Positions 26,181 through 38,143 are shown, counted from the first letter of the stretch. The stretch: DNA of 64,000 bases from Mesorhizobium sp. M1B.F.Ca.ET.045.04.1.1 (GCF_003952465.1 NZ_CP034448.1:7107001-7171000); one strand, 5' to 3'. Notes: generated by a model not told the origin, from the sequence alone. Translations and numbers: made by a program.

Positions 26181-26212
26181 CCAAAAGAAAAAGGCGTCCA
26201 ATGGACGCCTTG
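26181..26212. terminator. hairpin terminator after the sensor kinase gene
   Basis: AAGGCGTCC and GGACGCCTT (26191-26211) form a perfect nine-pair stem with an AAT loop. The U-run is on the minus strand side (from 26190 down), but its position 16 bases after the kinase stop suggests it also ends that transcript. Confidence 0.5.
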
Positions 26213-26477
26213 AAAGATGGGATTGCTGTCACAACGGGGGCTTGAGCGAATCTGATCCTCAGGGGACGAGGAACGGGATTTCTCCCTCAAGTTACACGCG
26301 ACTATCGGCGCCGTCCCTTAACAAGTCCTTACCGGAGGCCGAAAAATTTACGAATGTGTACCACTCGTGAAATCTAGGTAAATTCGGGAGATAGATTTCA
26401 TTAACCATGCCGAGGGCGTTTGACGGCCTGACATCTCGCATGCCTTGGAAATTAGCCGAAGCCTCCCGACTTCGTCA

Positions 26478-26634
26478 TTCTTGGGCGAAGCAGGAGCGAA
26501 GCTCGGTCGCGCAGACCCAAGGATCCATGCCGTTACCTCGGCCGAAGAGCGCAGCGGGAGCAGAATTCTGGACCGCTGCAGCGCCTTGATGTCACGGCAT
26601 GGATCCTATGGCTGCGCCGCGTCGCTGCGCTCGA
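26478..26634. repeat. long palindromic mosaic repeat (RIME-like)
   Basis: Outer arms AGGATCCATGCCGTTAC (26520-26536) and GTCACGGCATGGATCCT (26591-26607) differ at one position. Inside lie GCGCAGCGG and CCGCTGCAGCGC, centred on the palindrome CAGAATTCTG. Imperfect pairing extends outward to about 26478 and 26634. The whole 26213-26712 interval has no gene; this element fills its middle. The form is like rhizobial intergenic mosaic elements. Confidence 0.65.
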
Positions 26635-26712
26635 AGAGACAGTGTTTTCGGCCAATCTCGAACGTTGCCAACAAACCGCAAATCTCTGCCGGCAACAGGC
26701 TACAATCTGGAA

Positions 26713-28671
<1,959 letters not shown>

Positions 28672-28934
28672 GATCGTTCCTCCCAGGGCGCGTCGCGATT
28701 GCGGCAGTTAAGCCTGACGTCGCCTACGTCGTTGTCCCAAAACCGGCGTGCCGTTGCGGGGCCGGACGGGTCTATCGCTTATGCATACCGCAGCGCAGCA
28801 GAGCAAGATTTTGTTGGAATGGCCGACAAGGATGCGGCGCAAATGCCATTGCAGGGCCATAAAGACTTGAAAAGCGTCGGCGCTCGGTTACACCCGTCGG
28901 GCGATTTGTCGGCAATGGAAGCATACGGGGCGAA

Positions 28935-30827
28935 ATGCCATCATCTTTGATCCGGCGCGGGGTATGGGTGATCGGTGTTGCAGTGCTGGTCATCGCGCTG
29001 GCCGTCGCCGCCCTGCCGCTGATTGCCTCGACGCGGATCGTGCGCGACCGTATCGCCTGGGAATTGAGCGCCTGGAGCGGTTTTCGCGTGACGATCGACG
29101 GCTCGCCGCGCATCGAGGTGTGGCCGAAGTTCCGGGCAATCCTCAGCGACGTGACGCTGTCGCAATGGACAGAGACCGACGCGCCGCCGGTGGTCGAAGC
29201 CGAGCGTGTCGAAGTCGACCTCTCCGCCATGGCCGCCTTGCAAGGCGACGTGGCGTTCTCGACGGCGAGACTGGTGCGGCCGACGATCAGGGTCCAGCGC
29301 ACGGCGAGCGGCCTCTATTTGCCGCCGCTGCCCTCCGGCGGCCGCATCACGCGCTCGATCGACACGGCGCGCGGCGTGGTCACCGCGAACCCGCAGAAAC
29401 CCGACCTCGGCAGGCTGCCTTCCGATCCGTTCGGCACCGTCGAGTTCCGCGACGGCCGTGTCGTGACCTCGGCGGGCGGCAAGGAAACCGAGATCCTGAG
29501 CAGCCTCAGCGGCCAGGTGAACTGGGCGGCGATGAACAGCGACGCCTCGCTCACGGCGACCGGCATATGGCGCGGCGAAAGCGTCCAGATCGACTTTTCC
29601 TCGGCGAGGCCGCTGGTGCTGTTTGCCGGAGGCGTCGCGCCCGTCACCCTCGCCTTCAAGGCGGCGCCCGCCACCCTCTCTTTCGACGGCGTGGCGTCGA
29701 TGTCGGAGAACGCCTATCTGGACGGCCAGGCGAAATTCGCCGCTCCGTCGCTCAGACGCCTGCTTGAATGGTCACAAGCCGGCATCGCGCCGGGTGCCGC
29801 GATCGGCTCCGTCTCGGTCGCGAGCAAGGTGACGGCGTCGGCGGGACGGGCGAAATTCGAGAACACGACGGTGGCGCTGGACAACAACCCCGGCATGGGA
29901 GCGCTGGACTTTTCGTTCAGCGAGGCCCTGCCCGTCATTTCCGGCACGCTTGCCTTCGACACGCTCGACCTTCGATCGTTCCTTTCTGCCTTCACACCGA
30001 TCACTCCCACCGGCGAAGCAGGCCCCGGCGAGATCGACACCAGCTTCGCCGACAAGATCAACCTCGATCTCAGGCTGTCGGCGGCGCACGCCACTGCCGG
30101 CCCGATACAGCTCGCCGATGTCGCCGCGACCGCGCAGGTCAAGAACGGGCTTGCCGTCTTCGACATCTCCGACGCCTCTGCCTTTAACGGCAACATCCAG
30201 AGCAGCCTGCGTTTCGACCGCAAGCCTGACGGCACCCAGGTCGAGATGCGGCTTTTGGCGTCGGACGTCGACACCGGCGCCTTCGCCACCGCGGCCGGGA
30301 TGACGCGGCTGGTGCCGGCCGGCACCGGAACGGTCTCGATCATCCTCAAGGGGCCGGGCAAGGCCTGGGACTCGATCTTCGAGAACGCCGACGGATCCTT
30401 CTCGGCGACGTTCGGGCCGGGCTCGCTCAACGGCCTCAACCTGCCTGCCTTCCTCAAGCGCAACGAACAGGGCGGGTTCTTCGCGCTTGGCGATGTCGCC
30501 GACGGCTCGCTGCCGATCGACGGCGCCGAGATCAAGGCAAGCATCTCGAAAGGCGTGGCGCGGCTGGACAAGGCCGAGGTCAATTCACAGAAGTACAAGA
30601 TCTGGCTTTCCGGCATCGCCTCCTATGCCGGGCGCGGGCTGGCGCTCTCCGGCGGCATCATCCCGACCGGGCAGCCCGCGCAGCAACAGCCGGCGCAGCA
30701 GCCAGCCGCCAGCGGTCAGGCGGCGGTGCAGGCGCCGCAGCCCCCAAATCAGTCGTTGTTCTTCGTTGGCGGCAACTGGAGCACGCCGTTCATCTCGCCG
30801 ATCAGCCGCGGCGTTTCAGGTCAATAA
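28935..30827 (+). CDS. AsmA family protein
   Basis: A 630-aa envelope protein with an N-terminal membrane anchor (about residues 9-28) followed by a large periplasmic beta-rich region. The AsmA-type start is seen in GFRVTIDGSPRIEVWPKF, and the C-terminal AsmA_2-like part in FSATFGPGSLNGLNLPAFL. It ends in a Gln/Pro/Ala-rich stretch and a short tail. AsmA-like proteins help move phospholipids to, or keep lipids in, the outer membrane. No partner gene is adjacent, so the specific role is open. Confidence 0.85.
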   Translation: MPSSLIRRGVWVIGVAVLVIALAVAALPLIASTRIVRDRIAWELSAWSGFRVTIDGSPRIEVWPKFRAILSDVTLSQWTETDAPPVVEAERVEVDLSAMAALQGDVAFSTARLVRPTIRVQRTASGLYLPPLPSGGRITRSIDTARGVVTANPQKPDLGRLPSDPFGTVEFRDGRVVTSAGGKETEILSSLSGQVNWAAMNSDASLTATGIWRGESVQIDFSSARPLVLFAGGVAPVTLAFKAAPATLSFDGVASMSENAYLDGQAKFAAPSLRRLLEWSQAGIAPGAAIGSVSVASKVTASAGRAKFENTTVALDNNPGMGALDFSFSEALPVISGTLAFDTLDLRSFLSAFTPITPTGEAGPGEIDTSFADKINLDLRLSAAHATAGPIQLADVAATAQVKNGLAVFDISDASAFNGNIQSSLRFDRKPDGTQVEMRLLASDVDTGAFATAAGMTRLVPAGTGTVSIILKGPGKAWDSIFENADGSFSATFGPGSLNGLNLPAFLKRNEQGGFFALGDVADGSLPIDGAEIKASISKGVARLDKAEVNSQKYKIWLSGIASYAGRGLALSGGIIPTGQPAQQQPAQQPAASGQAAVQAPQPPNQSLFFVGGNWSTPFISPISRGVSGQ

Positions 30828-30911
30828 GCAAGTTTCTGGAAAAGCGCGTAGCGGCTCTCCGTCAGGATCGCATAGGAGGGCGAGGCGCAAGCAGCACCCG
30901 CCCCTTGTTCC

Positions 30912-31730
30912 TCACCCGCGCTGCGCCGCCTGCTCGTCGCGCTGGCGCTGGACCTCGCGGCGCTTGTTGGCGATAGAGGCGATGATGACGCCGATCGCGA
31001 CCACCGCGATCAGTATGGTGCAGGCGGCGTTGATCTCCGGCGTCACGCCAAGGCGCACCTGGCTGTAGATCTTCATCGGCAATGTCGTTGCGCCCGGGCC
31101 GGAAGCGAAGCTGGCGATGACCAGGTCGTCGAGCGACAGCGTGAAGGCCAGCATCCAGCCTGAGATGATCGCCGGCATGATGACCGGCAAGGTGATCTGG
31201 AAAAAAGTCTTCACCGGCGGCGCGCCGAGGTCCATCGCGGCTTCCTCCAACGAGCGGTCGAAGGAGACCAGCCGCGACTGCACGACGACGGCCACGAAAC
31301 ACATGGTGAAGGTGGTGTGGGCAAGCGTTACCGTGAAGAAGCCGCGGTCGAGCCCGACGGCGACGAACAGCAGCAGCAAGGACAGGCCGGTGATGACTTC
31401 CGGCATGACCAGCGGCGCAAAGACCATGCCGGAAAACAGCACCCGCCCCCTGAAGCGCGTATAGCGCGTGAGCGTGATCGCGGCCAGCGTGCCGAGCACG
31501 GTCGCAGCGGTGGCCGAAATGAAACCGACGCGCGCCGTCACCCAGGTGGCGTACATCAGGCCCTGGTTGTGGAACAGCGAGACGTACCATTTGGTCGAGA
31601 AGCCGCCCCAGACGGTGACGAGCTTCGATTCGTTGAAGGAAAAGACGATCAGCAGCACGATCGGCAGGTAGAGGAAGGCAAAGCCGAGCACGATCGAAGT
31701 GATGTTGAAGCGGCTCCAGCTGGCGTTCAT
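30912..31730 (-). CDS. potI: polyamine ABC transporter permease PotI/PotC-type
   Basis: Inner-membrane permease (272 aa, six helices) for putrescine/spermidine uptake. The EAA-type cytoplasmic loop EEAAMDLGAPPVKTFFQITLP is clear near residue 175. It overlaps the upstream permease gene by ATGA, and pairs with it to form the channel. The C-terminus is a basic coiled tail (KRREVQRQRDEQ). It is the last gene of a four-gene operon transcribed from potF. Confidence 0.9.
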   Translation of the reverse strand: MNASWSRFNITSIVLGFAFLYLPIVLLIVFSFNESKLVTVWGGFSTKWYVSLFHNQGLMYATWVTARVGFISATAATVLGTLAAITLTRYTRFRGRVLFSGMVFAPLVMPEVITGLSLLLLFVAVGLDRGFFTVTLAHTTFTMCFVAVVVQSRLVSFDRSLEEAAMDLGAPPVKTFFQITLPVIMPAIISGWMLAFTLSLDDLVIASFASGPGATTLPMKIYSQVRLGVTPEINAACTILIAVVAIGVIIASIANKRREVQRQRDEQAAQRG

Positions 31731-32692
31731 TTGCCTTGCTCCTGGGCGCGCGCCTGGGCCTGCTGGAAGAACATGATCGGAATTGTCAGCACCAAAAGCA
31801 GGATAACGGCCACCGCCGACGACACCGGCCAGTCGCGGTTATTGAAGAACTCGTTCCACAGCGTCCTGCCGATCATCAGCGTCTGCGAGCCGCCAAGCAA
31901 GTCCGGAATGACAAACTCCCCGACGGCCGGGATGAAGACCAAAAGACAGCCGGCGATCACGCCGGGCAGCGACAGCGGGAAGGTGATCTTCCAGAAGGCG
32001 CCGGCCGGCGGGCAGCCAAGATCCTGCGCCGCCTCGATCAGCGAATAGTCCATCTTCTCCAACGACGAATAGAGCGGCAGCACCATGAAGGGCAGGTAGG
32101 AATAGACGATGCCGATGAAGATCGCGTTGTAGGTATTGAGGATCTGCAGCTTGTCGCTGATGATGTGCAGCGACAAAAGTAGCTCGTTGAGCAGCCCTTC
32201 GGGCTTCAGGATGCCAATCCAGGCGTAGACGCGGATCAGGAACGAGGTCCAGAACGGCAAGATCACCAGCATCAGCAACATCGGGCGCACCGTTGCCGGA
32301 GCGCGCGCCATGCCATAGGCGATCGGATAGCCGACGATCAACGTCAGCACGGTCGATATCGCTGCGATGATGACGCTCGTCACATAGGCGTTGAAGTAGA
32401 GCGCGTCCTGGATCAACAAGGTGTAATTGTCGAAGTTGAGCTCGCGGAACCCGGCGAAGAATCCGGAAATACCGTCGCCGAAATCGAGCACCGGCGTATA
32501 GGGCGGCATGGCGATCGCCGTCTGCGACAGCGAGATCTTGAAGACGATGATAAAAGGGACAAGGAAGAAGAACAGCAGCCAGACATAGGGGATGATGATG
32601 ACGAGGCGATCGACGAAACCCTTCGCCAGCCTGGTCGGCAATGCTGCAGCGGTTGCGGTCGGTGGAGAAGCCGTGGCGGCGATGTTGGTCAT
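31727..32692 (-). CDS. potH: polyamine ABC transporter permease PotH/PotB-type
   Basis: Second permease (321 aa) of the polyamine importer, with six helices and an N-terminal Ala/Thr-rich tail. The EAA loop IEAAQDLGCPPAGAFWKITFP lies near residue 220. The start has AGGAG upstream and lies nine bases after the ATPase gene; its stop overlaps the next permease start. Subunits of this pair are usually heterodimeric, consistent with two permease genes here. Confidence 0.9.
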   Translation of the reverse strand: MTNIAATASPPTATAAALPTRLAKGFVDRLVIIIPYVWLLFFFLVPFIIVFKISLSQTAIAMPPYTPVLDFGDGISGFFAGFRELNFDNYTLLIQDALYFNAYVTSVIIAAISTVLTLIVGYPIAYGMARAPATVRPMLLMLVILPFWTSFLIRVYAWIGILKPEGLLNELLLSLHIISDKLQILNTYNAIFIGIVYSYLPFMVLPLYSSLEKMDYSLIEAAQDLGCPPAGAFWKITFPLSLPGVIAGCLLVFIPAVGEFVIPDLLGGSQTLMIGRTLWNEFFNNRDWPVSSAVAVILLLVLTIPIMFFQQAQARAQEQGK

Positions 32693-32701
32693 GGCCCGCT
32701 C

Positions 32702-33841
32702 CTACCTGGTCAGCACGACGCCGGCGTCTGGCCGGAAGGAAACCCAGGCGCGGTCGTTCCAGGTCAGCGGATCCTCGGTGACGCGCGACGCGTTCAACGC
32801 GCTTGCCCGCACGATCTGCCCGTCGTCCAGCCTGATGTGATAGACGGTCATGTCGCCGAGATAGGCGACATCGTAGATCTCGCCCTCCAGGGCGTTGACG
32901 GCGTCGGCCGGCTTCTTCGACGAGACCTTGATCTTCTCCGGCCGGATCGCGAAGACGATGTCGGCGCCGTTGGCAGTGTCGGCGGCGTTCTCGACGACGA
33001 TCTGCGCCCCGGTCGCGCCGGTGATGCGCGTCGTATTCGCCGCCCGCTCGGCGACCTTGCCCTCGAACATATTCACATTGCCGACGAAATGCGCGACGAA
33101 GCGCGAGGTCGGCGCCTCATAGACTTCCGCCGGCGTGGCGACCTGCATCACCTCGCCCTTGTCCATGATGGCGATGCGGTCGGCCATGGTCATGGCTTCT
33201 TCCTGGTCGTGGGTGACGACGACGAAGGTGAGGCCAAGCTCCTGCTGCAGGTCCATCAGCTCGAACTGCGTCTCCTCGCGCAGCTTCTTGTCGAGCGCGC
33301 CGAGCGGCTCGTCCAGGAGAAGCACCTTCGGCCGCTTGGCGACCGAGCGGGCGAGCGCGACGCGCTGGCGCTGGCCGCCGGAAAGCTGATGCGGCTTGCG
33401 CTTGGCGAACTGCTCGAGCTTGACCAACCTCAGCATCTCGGCGACGCGCTTTTCGATATCGGGCGCGGGCATGCCTTCCTGCTTGAGGCCGAAGGCGATG
33501 TTCTTCTCCACCGTCATATGCGGGAACAGCGCGTAGGACTGGAACATCATGTTCACCGGCCGCTTGTAGGGCGGGATGCCGCGCAGGTCCTGGCCGTCGA
33601 GCAGGATGCGGCCTGCCGTCGGCTCCTCGAAGCCGGCGAGCATCCTGAGCAAGGTCGACTTGCCGCAGCCCGAGGCGCCAAGCAGGGCGAAGAACTCGCG
33701 CTCGAAGATGGTCAGCGACAGATTGTTGACCGCGGTGAAGTCGCCGAACTTCTTGGTCACCTTGTCGAACTGGATGTAAGGCTTGGCGCTCGGATCGTTC
33801 CATGGCGCGAAATCCCTGCGGATGCTGCCAAGCGATTTCAT
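32702..33841 (-). CDS. potG: polyamine ABC transporter ATP-binding protein
   Basis: Cytoplasmic ATPase (379 aa from the ATG at 33841, behind GGAGTGGGG; an upstream start at 33874 is possible). It has Walker A GASGCGKSTLL, Q-loop MMFQSYALFPHM, signature LSGGQRQRVALARS, Walker B VLLLDEPLGALD and the H-loop VVTHDQEEAM. The C-terminal 130 residues form the TOBE regulatory domain (FVGNVNMFEG, FAIRPEKI). The protein energises PotH/PotI uptake. Confidence 0.94.
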   Translation of the reverse strand: MKSLGSIRRDFAPWNDPSAKPYIQFDKVTKKFGDFTAVNNLSLTIFEREFFALLGASGCGKSTLLRMLAGFEEPTAGRILLDGQDLRGIPPYKRPVNMMFQSYALFPHMTVEKNIAFGLKQEGMPAPDIEKRVAEMLRLVKLEQFAKRKPHQLSGGQRQRVALARSVAKRPKVLLLDEPLGALDKKLREETQFELMDLQQELGLTFVVVTHDQEEAMTMADRIAIMDKGEVMQVATPAEVYEAPTSRFVAHFVGNVNMFEGKVAERAANTTRITGATGAQIVVENAADTANGADIVFAIRPEKIKVSSKKPADAVNALEGEIYDVAYLGDMTVYHIRLDDGQIVRASALNASRVTEDPLTWNDRAWVSFRPDAGVVLTR

Positions 33842-33920
33842 GTCCCCACTCCGTTCTTGTTCTTGGTGCTTCAAAAGAAGCGACCCCGGCAGTTGGCTGC
33901 CGGGGGCCGCGTCTCGACGC

Positions 33921-35018
33921 TTATTGGCCGGTGACGATCTTGGTCCAGGTGCGCGTGATGACGCGCTGTGTCTTGGGATCGTATGGCTGCACGGTATAGA
34001 GCTTCTTGGTCGTCTCCTCGTCCGGATAGACCGAGGTGTCTTCCAGCAGCGCCTTGTCGACGAACTGCTGCGAGGCCTTGTTGCCGTTGGCGTAGAGCAC
34101 GTAGTTCGACGACTTGGCGATGACTTCCGGCGTCATCATGTAGTTGATGAACTCAAGCGCATCGGCGACATGCGGCGCATCGGCCGGGATCGCCATCTGA
34201 TCGAACCACATCTGGGCGCCTTCCTTCGGCACCGAATAGCCGATCTCGACACCCTGCTTGGCTTCCTCGGCGCGGTTGCGCGCCTGGAACACGTCGCCCG
34301 ACCAGCCCACCGCCAGGCAGATGTCGCCGTTGGCCAGAGCATTGATGTATTCCGACGAATGGAATTTGCGGATATAGGGCCGGACCTTCAGCAGCGCCTC
34401 CTCGGCCTTGGCGATATCGTCGGGCGAGGTGCTGTTCGGGTCGAGGCCGAGATATTTCAACGCCGCCGGAATGATGTCGGCCGGCGAATCCAGCACATAG
34501 ACGCCGCAATCCTTCAGCTTGGCCAGGCTCTCCGGATTGAAGAACACGTCCCAGCTGTCGACCTTGTCGGTGCCAAGCGCCGCCTGCACCTTCTTGACGT
34601 TGTAGCCGAGGCCGACCGTGCCCCACATGTAGTTGACCGAGTATTCGTTGCCCGGATCGTACTTGGCGGTGCGCTCCAAAATGACGTCCCACATGTTTGA
34701 GATGTTGGGCAACTTCGACTTGTCGAGCTTCTGGAACACGCCGGCCTGGATCTGGCGCGCAAGGAAGTTGGCGCTGGGCACGACGACGTCGTAGCCGCTG
34801 CCGCCGGCCAGCAGTTTCGTCTCCAGGATCTCGTTGGAATCGAAGGTGTCGTAGACGACCTTGATGCCGGTTTTCTTGGTGAAGTCGTCGATGATCGAGC
34901 TGTCGATATAGTCCGACCAGTTGTAGACGTTGACGACGCGGTCGTCGGCATGGCCGCCTACCGTGAAGAGCGTCAGGAATGCCGAAGTCGCCGAAAGCAA
35001 AAGCGCTTTGCGGATCAT
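33921..35018 (-). CDS. potF: polyamine ABC transporter substrate-binding protein
   Basis: Periplasmic binding protein (365 aa) with a Sec signal peptide (residues 1-24, ending GGHA-DD). The mature start VVNVYNWSDYID is typical of PotD/PotF, as are YDVVVPSANFLARQ and VGWSGDVFQARN, the latter in the polyamine pocket. First gene of the pot operon, 79 bases before the ATPase gene. Together with the PuuA- and PuuB-like genes at 41-44 kb it suggests putrescine as substrate. The upstream region 35019-35358 shows no gene. Confidence 0.93.
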   Translation of the reverse strand: MIRKALLLSATSAFLTLFTVGGHADDRVVNVYNWSDYIDSSIIDDFTKKTGIKVVYDTFDSNEILETKLLAGGSGYDVVVPSANFLARQIQAGVFQKLDKSKLPNISNMWDVILERTAKYDPGNEYSVNYMWGTVGLGYNVKKVQAALGTDKVDSWDVFFNPESLAKLKDCGVYVLDSPADIIPAALKYLGLDPNSTSPDDIAKAEEALLKVRPYIRKFHSSEYINALANGDICLAVGWSGDVFQARNRAEEAKQGVEIGYSVPKEGAQMWFDQMAIPADAPHVADALEFINYMMTPEVIAKSSNYVLYANGNKASQQFVDKALLEDTSVYPDEETTKKLYTVQPYDPKTQRVITRTWTKIVTGQ

Positions 35019-35358
35019 AATGTTCTCCTTTGGTGAGTGTTCCCGTGCCGGCTCGTCGCGATATGGGCGCGGGACGGCGTTTGGTTCAGGCTATTGGGCT
35101 TTCCGGGGAGCGCCAAGCGCGCGCGCCTGGCTGTGCGCCGGACCGTTGAGTGGTGGTTGTGGCCCGTGCATCCCTCCCAGGAAGATGTTCGGGCAGCGTC
35201 AGCGGCGTTCGCCGCGGCGGATGCAGAAATATGACGATGCGGTCCGGCCCCTGTGAGGCCGGCTGAGACACTTGGCAAGATACGCCTGTCTTGTTGTTGC
35301 CGTAATTGCAGCCTGCCCGGCCGGCAACGGGGTTGTCAATGGGGAAGACACTGCGGCG

Positions 35359-36309
35359 TCAATTGGGAGACGGCAGGCCGGTGACGCCCGGCCGCTCGGG
35401 ACGCGTCTGCCGCTTGAATTCAAACCCGACATGGACAAGCAGCGCCGTGACGACGACGGCGCCGCCGATGATGGTGCGCACCGACGGGACCTCGGCATGG
35501 ACCAGCCAGACCCAGATGGGCCCAAGGATCGGCTCGAACGTGCCAAGCAGCGCCGCAACGGCGGCCGGAACGAGCCGCGCCCCCATCGCGAAAAAGGCGA
35601 GCCCGACGCCAAGATTGAGGACGCCGAAGGCGAAGAGGAAACCCATGTCGCGCTCGGAAACGGCTAATTCCGAAGCTTGCGAGGCAGCGAATACGCCGGC
35701 AAGCAACGCAGCAAGGCAATTGGCCGGCACCATGCGCACATGCGCGAAACGCCGCGTGATCACGGTCGCCACCGAAAACATCACCGCAATCAGCAGAGCC
35801 AGCCCGTCGCCGATCGGCGAGACGGCGCCGCCAAGGGATTCAGAGACCATGATGGCGACGCCGGTGATGACCGCGGCAATGGCGATCCAGGTAGCCGGGC
35901 TCACGCGCTCGCGAAACAATACCCAGGCAAGCAGGGCAGCCAGAAGCGGCACGCCGGCCTGCATCAGCAGAATGTTCGCGACGGTCGTATAAGCGAGCGC
36001 CACCACGAAGCTCGTCGAGGCAGTGGCGAAACAGAGGGCGACGCCGAGCCCGGGCAAGCCCATGCCGCGGAACAGTTTCAAGGTGCCGCGCCCGCCGTCG
36101 CGCCAGAGCATGAAGGCGATGAGGAAGGCCACCGCCCAGAGCGAGCGCCAGAACACCACGGTCCAGCTGTCGCCGACATGGATGAAGCGGGCGATGGTGC
36201 CGCCGAAACTCCACATCAGGGCAGACAGGAAGACCAGCAGCATGCCGATCCGCTCCTCGCGCGGCGAGACGGCAGGCAGGGCAACGCGGGGCGAGGCAGT
36301 ATCGGTCAT
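35359..36309 (-). CDS. DMT-superfamily (EamA) transporter
   Basis: A 316-aa inner-membrane protein with ten hydrophobic helices arranged as two EamA repeats (about residues 20-155 and 165-295). Seen features: FLSALMWSFGGTIARF in the first and LGTFEPILGPIWVWL in the second, typical of metabolite exporters. The ATG at 36309 gives a normal length; the open frame reaches 36432. The substrate cannot be told from sequence. It follows the ScfR gene after a repeat element, so it is probably transcribed separately. Confidence 0.85.
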   Translation of the reverse strand: MTDTASPRVALPAVSPREERIGMLLVFLSALMWSFGGTIARFIHVGDSWTVVFWRSLWAVAFLIAFMLWRDGGRGTLKLFRGMGLPGLGVALCFATASTSFVVALAYTTVANILLMQAGVPLLAALLAWVLFRERVSPATWIAIAAVITGVAIMVSESLGGAVSPIGDGLALLIAVMFSVATVITRRFAHVRMVPANCLAALLAGVFAASQASELAVSERDMGFLFAFGVLNLGVGLAFFAMGARLVPAAVAALLGTFEPILGPIWVWLVHAEVPSVRTIIGGAVVVTALLVHVGFEFKRQTRPERPGVTGLPSPN

Positions 36310-36465
36310 GGACGGGACTGTCAGCGATTTGCGGGCGGCACGATCCACCAAGGACGACCAGACTATATTCCATTGGCGTAGCGCAAAGACTGAAGCGCGG
36401 CGTGATCCAGCATTCGCTGAAATGTAGGACAAAGCCTGATGGCGTCGCTGAGTCCGCTACACGCC

Positions 36466-36570
36466 TAAAGCAGGTCGCGTGAAAAAGGATTCACGCGACC
36501 TGCTTTAGGTTTTTGATTTTAAGCATGTCTTCATCCCGAAACCGGGCCCACTTTCGGGAGACATGCTTTA
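36466..36570. repeat. two-hairpin mosaic repeat, copy 1
   Basis: Hairpin A (36466-36507) has arms TAAAGCAGGTCGCGTGAA and its complement around a short loop. Hairpin B (36520-36570) has AAGCATGTCT...AGACATGCTT around the core GAAACCGGGCCCACTTTC. A nearly identical copy (two differences in about 104 bases) is at 45584-45688. It lies just past the ScfR stop. Confidence 0.85.
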
Positions 36571-36579
36571 GCGGCGGCA

Positions 36580-38028
36580 CTATCCTTGGAAATCGAAGGC
36601 GCTGAGGCCCGTCACCATCTCGTCGAGACCGAGCGGGCGGGTCACCGGCGGCTCGGCGCGCGCCATGCAGCCGACGCGCTCGCAGAGCCTGCAGGCCGGG
36701 CCGACCGGCGTCGCGAATGCCGTGCCCTGCGCGGCCTTGCCGGCGAACGGTCCGGGCAGCGCCGCGCTGTAGACGATCTCGTCGCGAAAGCCGATGTCGC
36801 AGCCGAGCAGAAGCGCGGTGCGCCGCGGCCGCTCGGAGAAGGCGCCTTGCGGCCCTTCGAGCGTGCGGGCGATGCAGAGGAACTCGGCGCCGTCCGGCAT
36901 TTCCACCGCCTCGACCAGGATCCGGCCCGGCTGCGAAAACGCCGCATGTACCGGAAGCTTCGGGCAGGCGCCGCCGAAGCGGCTTTGCGGATAGCCCAGG
37001 CTGCCCGCCTTGCGGAAGCGGTTGCCGGCATTGTCGACCTCCAGCATGAAGAACGGCACGCCAGAGGCGCCGGGCCGCTGCAGCATGGTCAGGCGGTTTG
37101 CCGCCTGTTCGAAGGACACGCCGAAGCGCGAACGCAAGACGTCGATGTCGTAGCGGGCGCGCACAGCCGCCGCGTGGAAGGTCTGATAAGGCATCATCAG
37201 CGCATGCGCGGCATAGCGGCCAAGCTCGAAGCGGGCGAGCCGGCGCGCCTCGTCGGTGCCCAGTTTCAACGCCTGGATCTCGCCCGCCACGGCCACCGTC
37301 ATGCGCATCAGGCTCGCCTCCATGGCGACCTCGCGCAGCTGATCGAAGGGGGAGAGCCGCTCGGACAGGAACAGGCGCTGCGAATGGCGGTCGTAGCGCC
37401 TGCGCCAGTTCGGCATGGTGGCGACCGGCAGCACCTTGACCACGATGCCGTGCTCGCGCCTCAGCCACGCCTTCAGCGCGCCGAACAGGTCGTCTCCGGG
37501 ATCGAGCACTGAAATGAAGGCCTCGGCTTCCTCCTCCAGCGTCGCGAAATGGTTCGGCCGACGCTCGAAGGTCTCGTGCACTTCATCGACCGGCAGGCGG
37601 GTGCCGGACAGGGCGGTCGCCCTGCCCTCCCGCGCCAGGAGCTCGTTGAGATCCGACAGCCGCTCGGCCTGCTCGCGATAGGCGCGAAACAATTTCACCA
37701 TCGCGGCGGAAGCGTTGGGAGCAATCTCGGCGAGATCGATCAGTTCCTGGTCGCCCGGCAGTTCGCCGGCCAGCAGCGGATCGCCGAACACTTCCTTCAG
37801 CGCCGAGATCGACCCTTTGGTCTCGCCCTGCAATTCGTGCGGGTCGATCTTGTAGACGGAGGCCAGCTTGAGGATCAACTGCACCGTCAGCGGCCGCTGG
37901 TTGCGCTCGATGAGGTTGAGGTAGGACGGCGAGATGCCCAGCCCTTCGGCCATCGCCGTCTGGGTCAGGCCCTTGGCGTTGCGAAGCCGGCGGATGCGCG
38001 GTCCGGCGAAGATTTTCTGGTCGGCCAA
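36580..38028 (-). CDS. short-chain fatty acyl regulator (ScfR/RamB-like), XRE family
   Basis: A 482-aa transcription regulator, divergent from isocitrate lyase. The N-terminus is an XRE helix-turn-helix (residues about 10-65, LRNAKGLTQTAMAEGLGISPSYLN in that span). The middle is an ImmA/IrrE-like region with RFELGRYAAHALMMPY, and the C-terminus is the ScfR domain with four cysteines (CPKL, CRLCERVGC). Relatives such as RamB control acetate and glyoxylate genes. The location argues that it regulates aceA. Confidence 0.88.
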   Translation of the reverse strand: MADQKIFAGPRIRRLRNAKGLTQTAMAEGLGISPSYLNLIERNQRPLTVQLILKLASVYKIDPHELQGETKGSISALKEVFGDPLLAGELPGDQELIDLAEIAPNASAAMVKLFRAYREQAERLSDLNELLAREGRATALSGTRLPVDEVHETFERRPNHFATLEEEAEAFISVLDPGDDLFGALKAWLRREHGIVVKVLPVATMPNWRRRYDRHSQRLFLSERLSPFDQLREVAMEASLMRMTVAVAGEIQALKLGTDEARRLARFELGRYAAHALMMPYQTFHAAAVRARYDIDVLRSRFGVSFEQAANRLTMLQRPGASGVPFFMLEVDNAGNRFRKAGSLGYPQSRFGGACPKLPVHAAFSQPGRILVEAVEMPDGAEFLCIARTLEGPQGAFSERPRRTALLLGCDIGFRDEIVYSAALPGPFAGKAAQGTAFATPVGPACRLCERVGCMARAEPPVTRPLGLDEMVTGLSAFDFQG

Positions 38029-38046
38029 TCGGCTGCCCTTGACAAG

Positions 38047-38060
38047 ATTTTACACGAAAT
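38047..38060. promoter_or_regulatory. candidate regulator site 1 between scfR-like gene and aceA
   Basis: ATTTTACACGAAAT, 19 bases upstream of the regulator's start. It recurs in inverted form at 38144-38158. Such paired sites in a divergent promoter fit autoregulation plus control of aceA. The match of the two sites is read by eye. Confidence 0.35.
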
Positions 38061-38143
38061 GGCGCGACCTGCGGCCAACCGCCTTTTACAATCGTGACAA
38101 ATTTACTGCGCTTGCCTGTCAAACACAATACAGGTTTTCCCTT

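Noticed and set aside
26318..26332. CtrA-like TTAA-N7-TTAC
   Set aside because: One mismatch and no gene start nearby on either strand.
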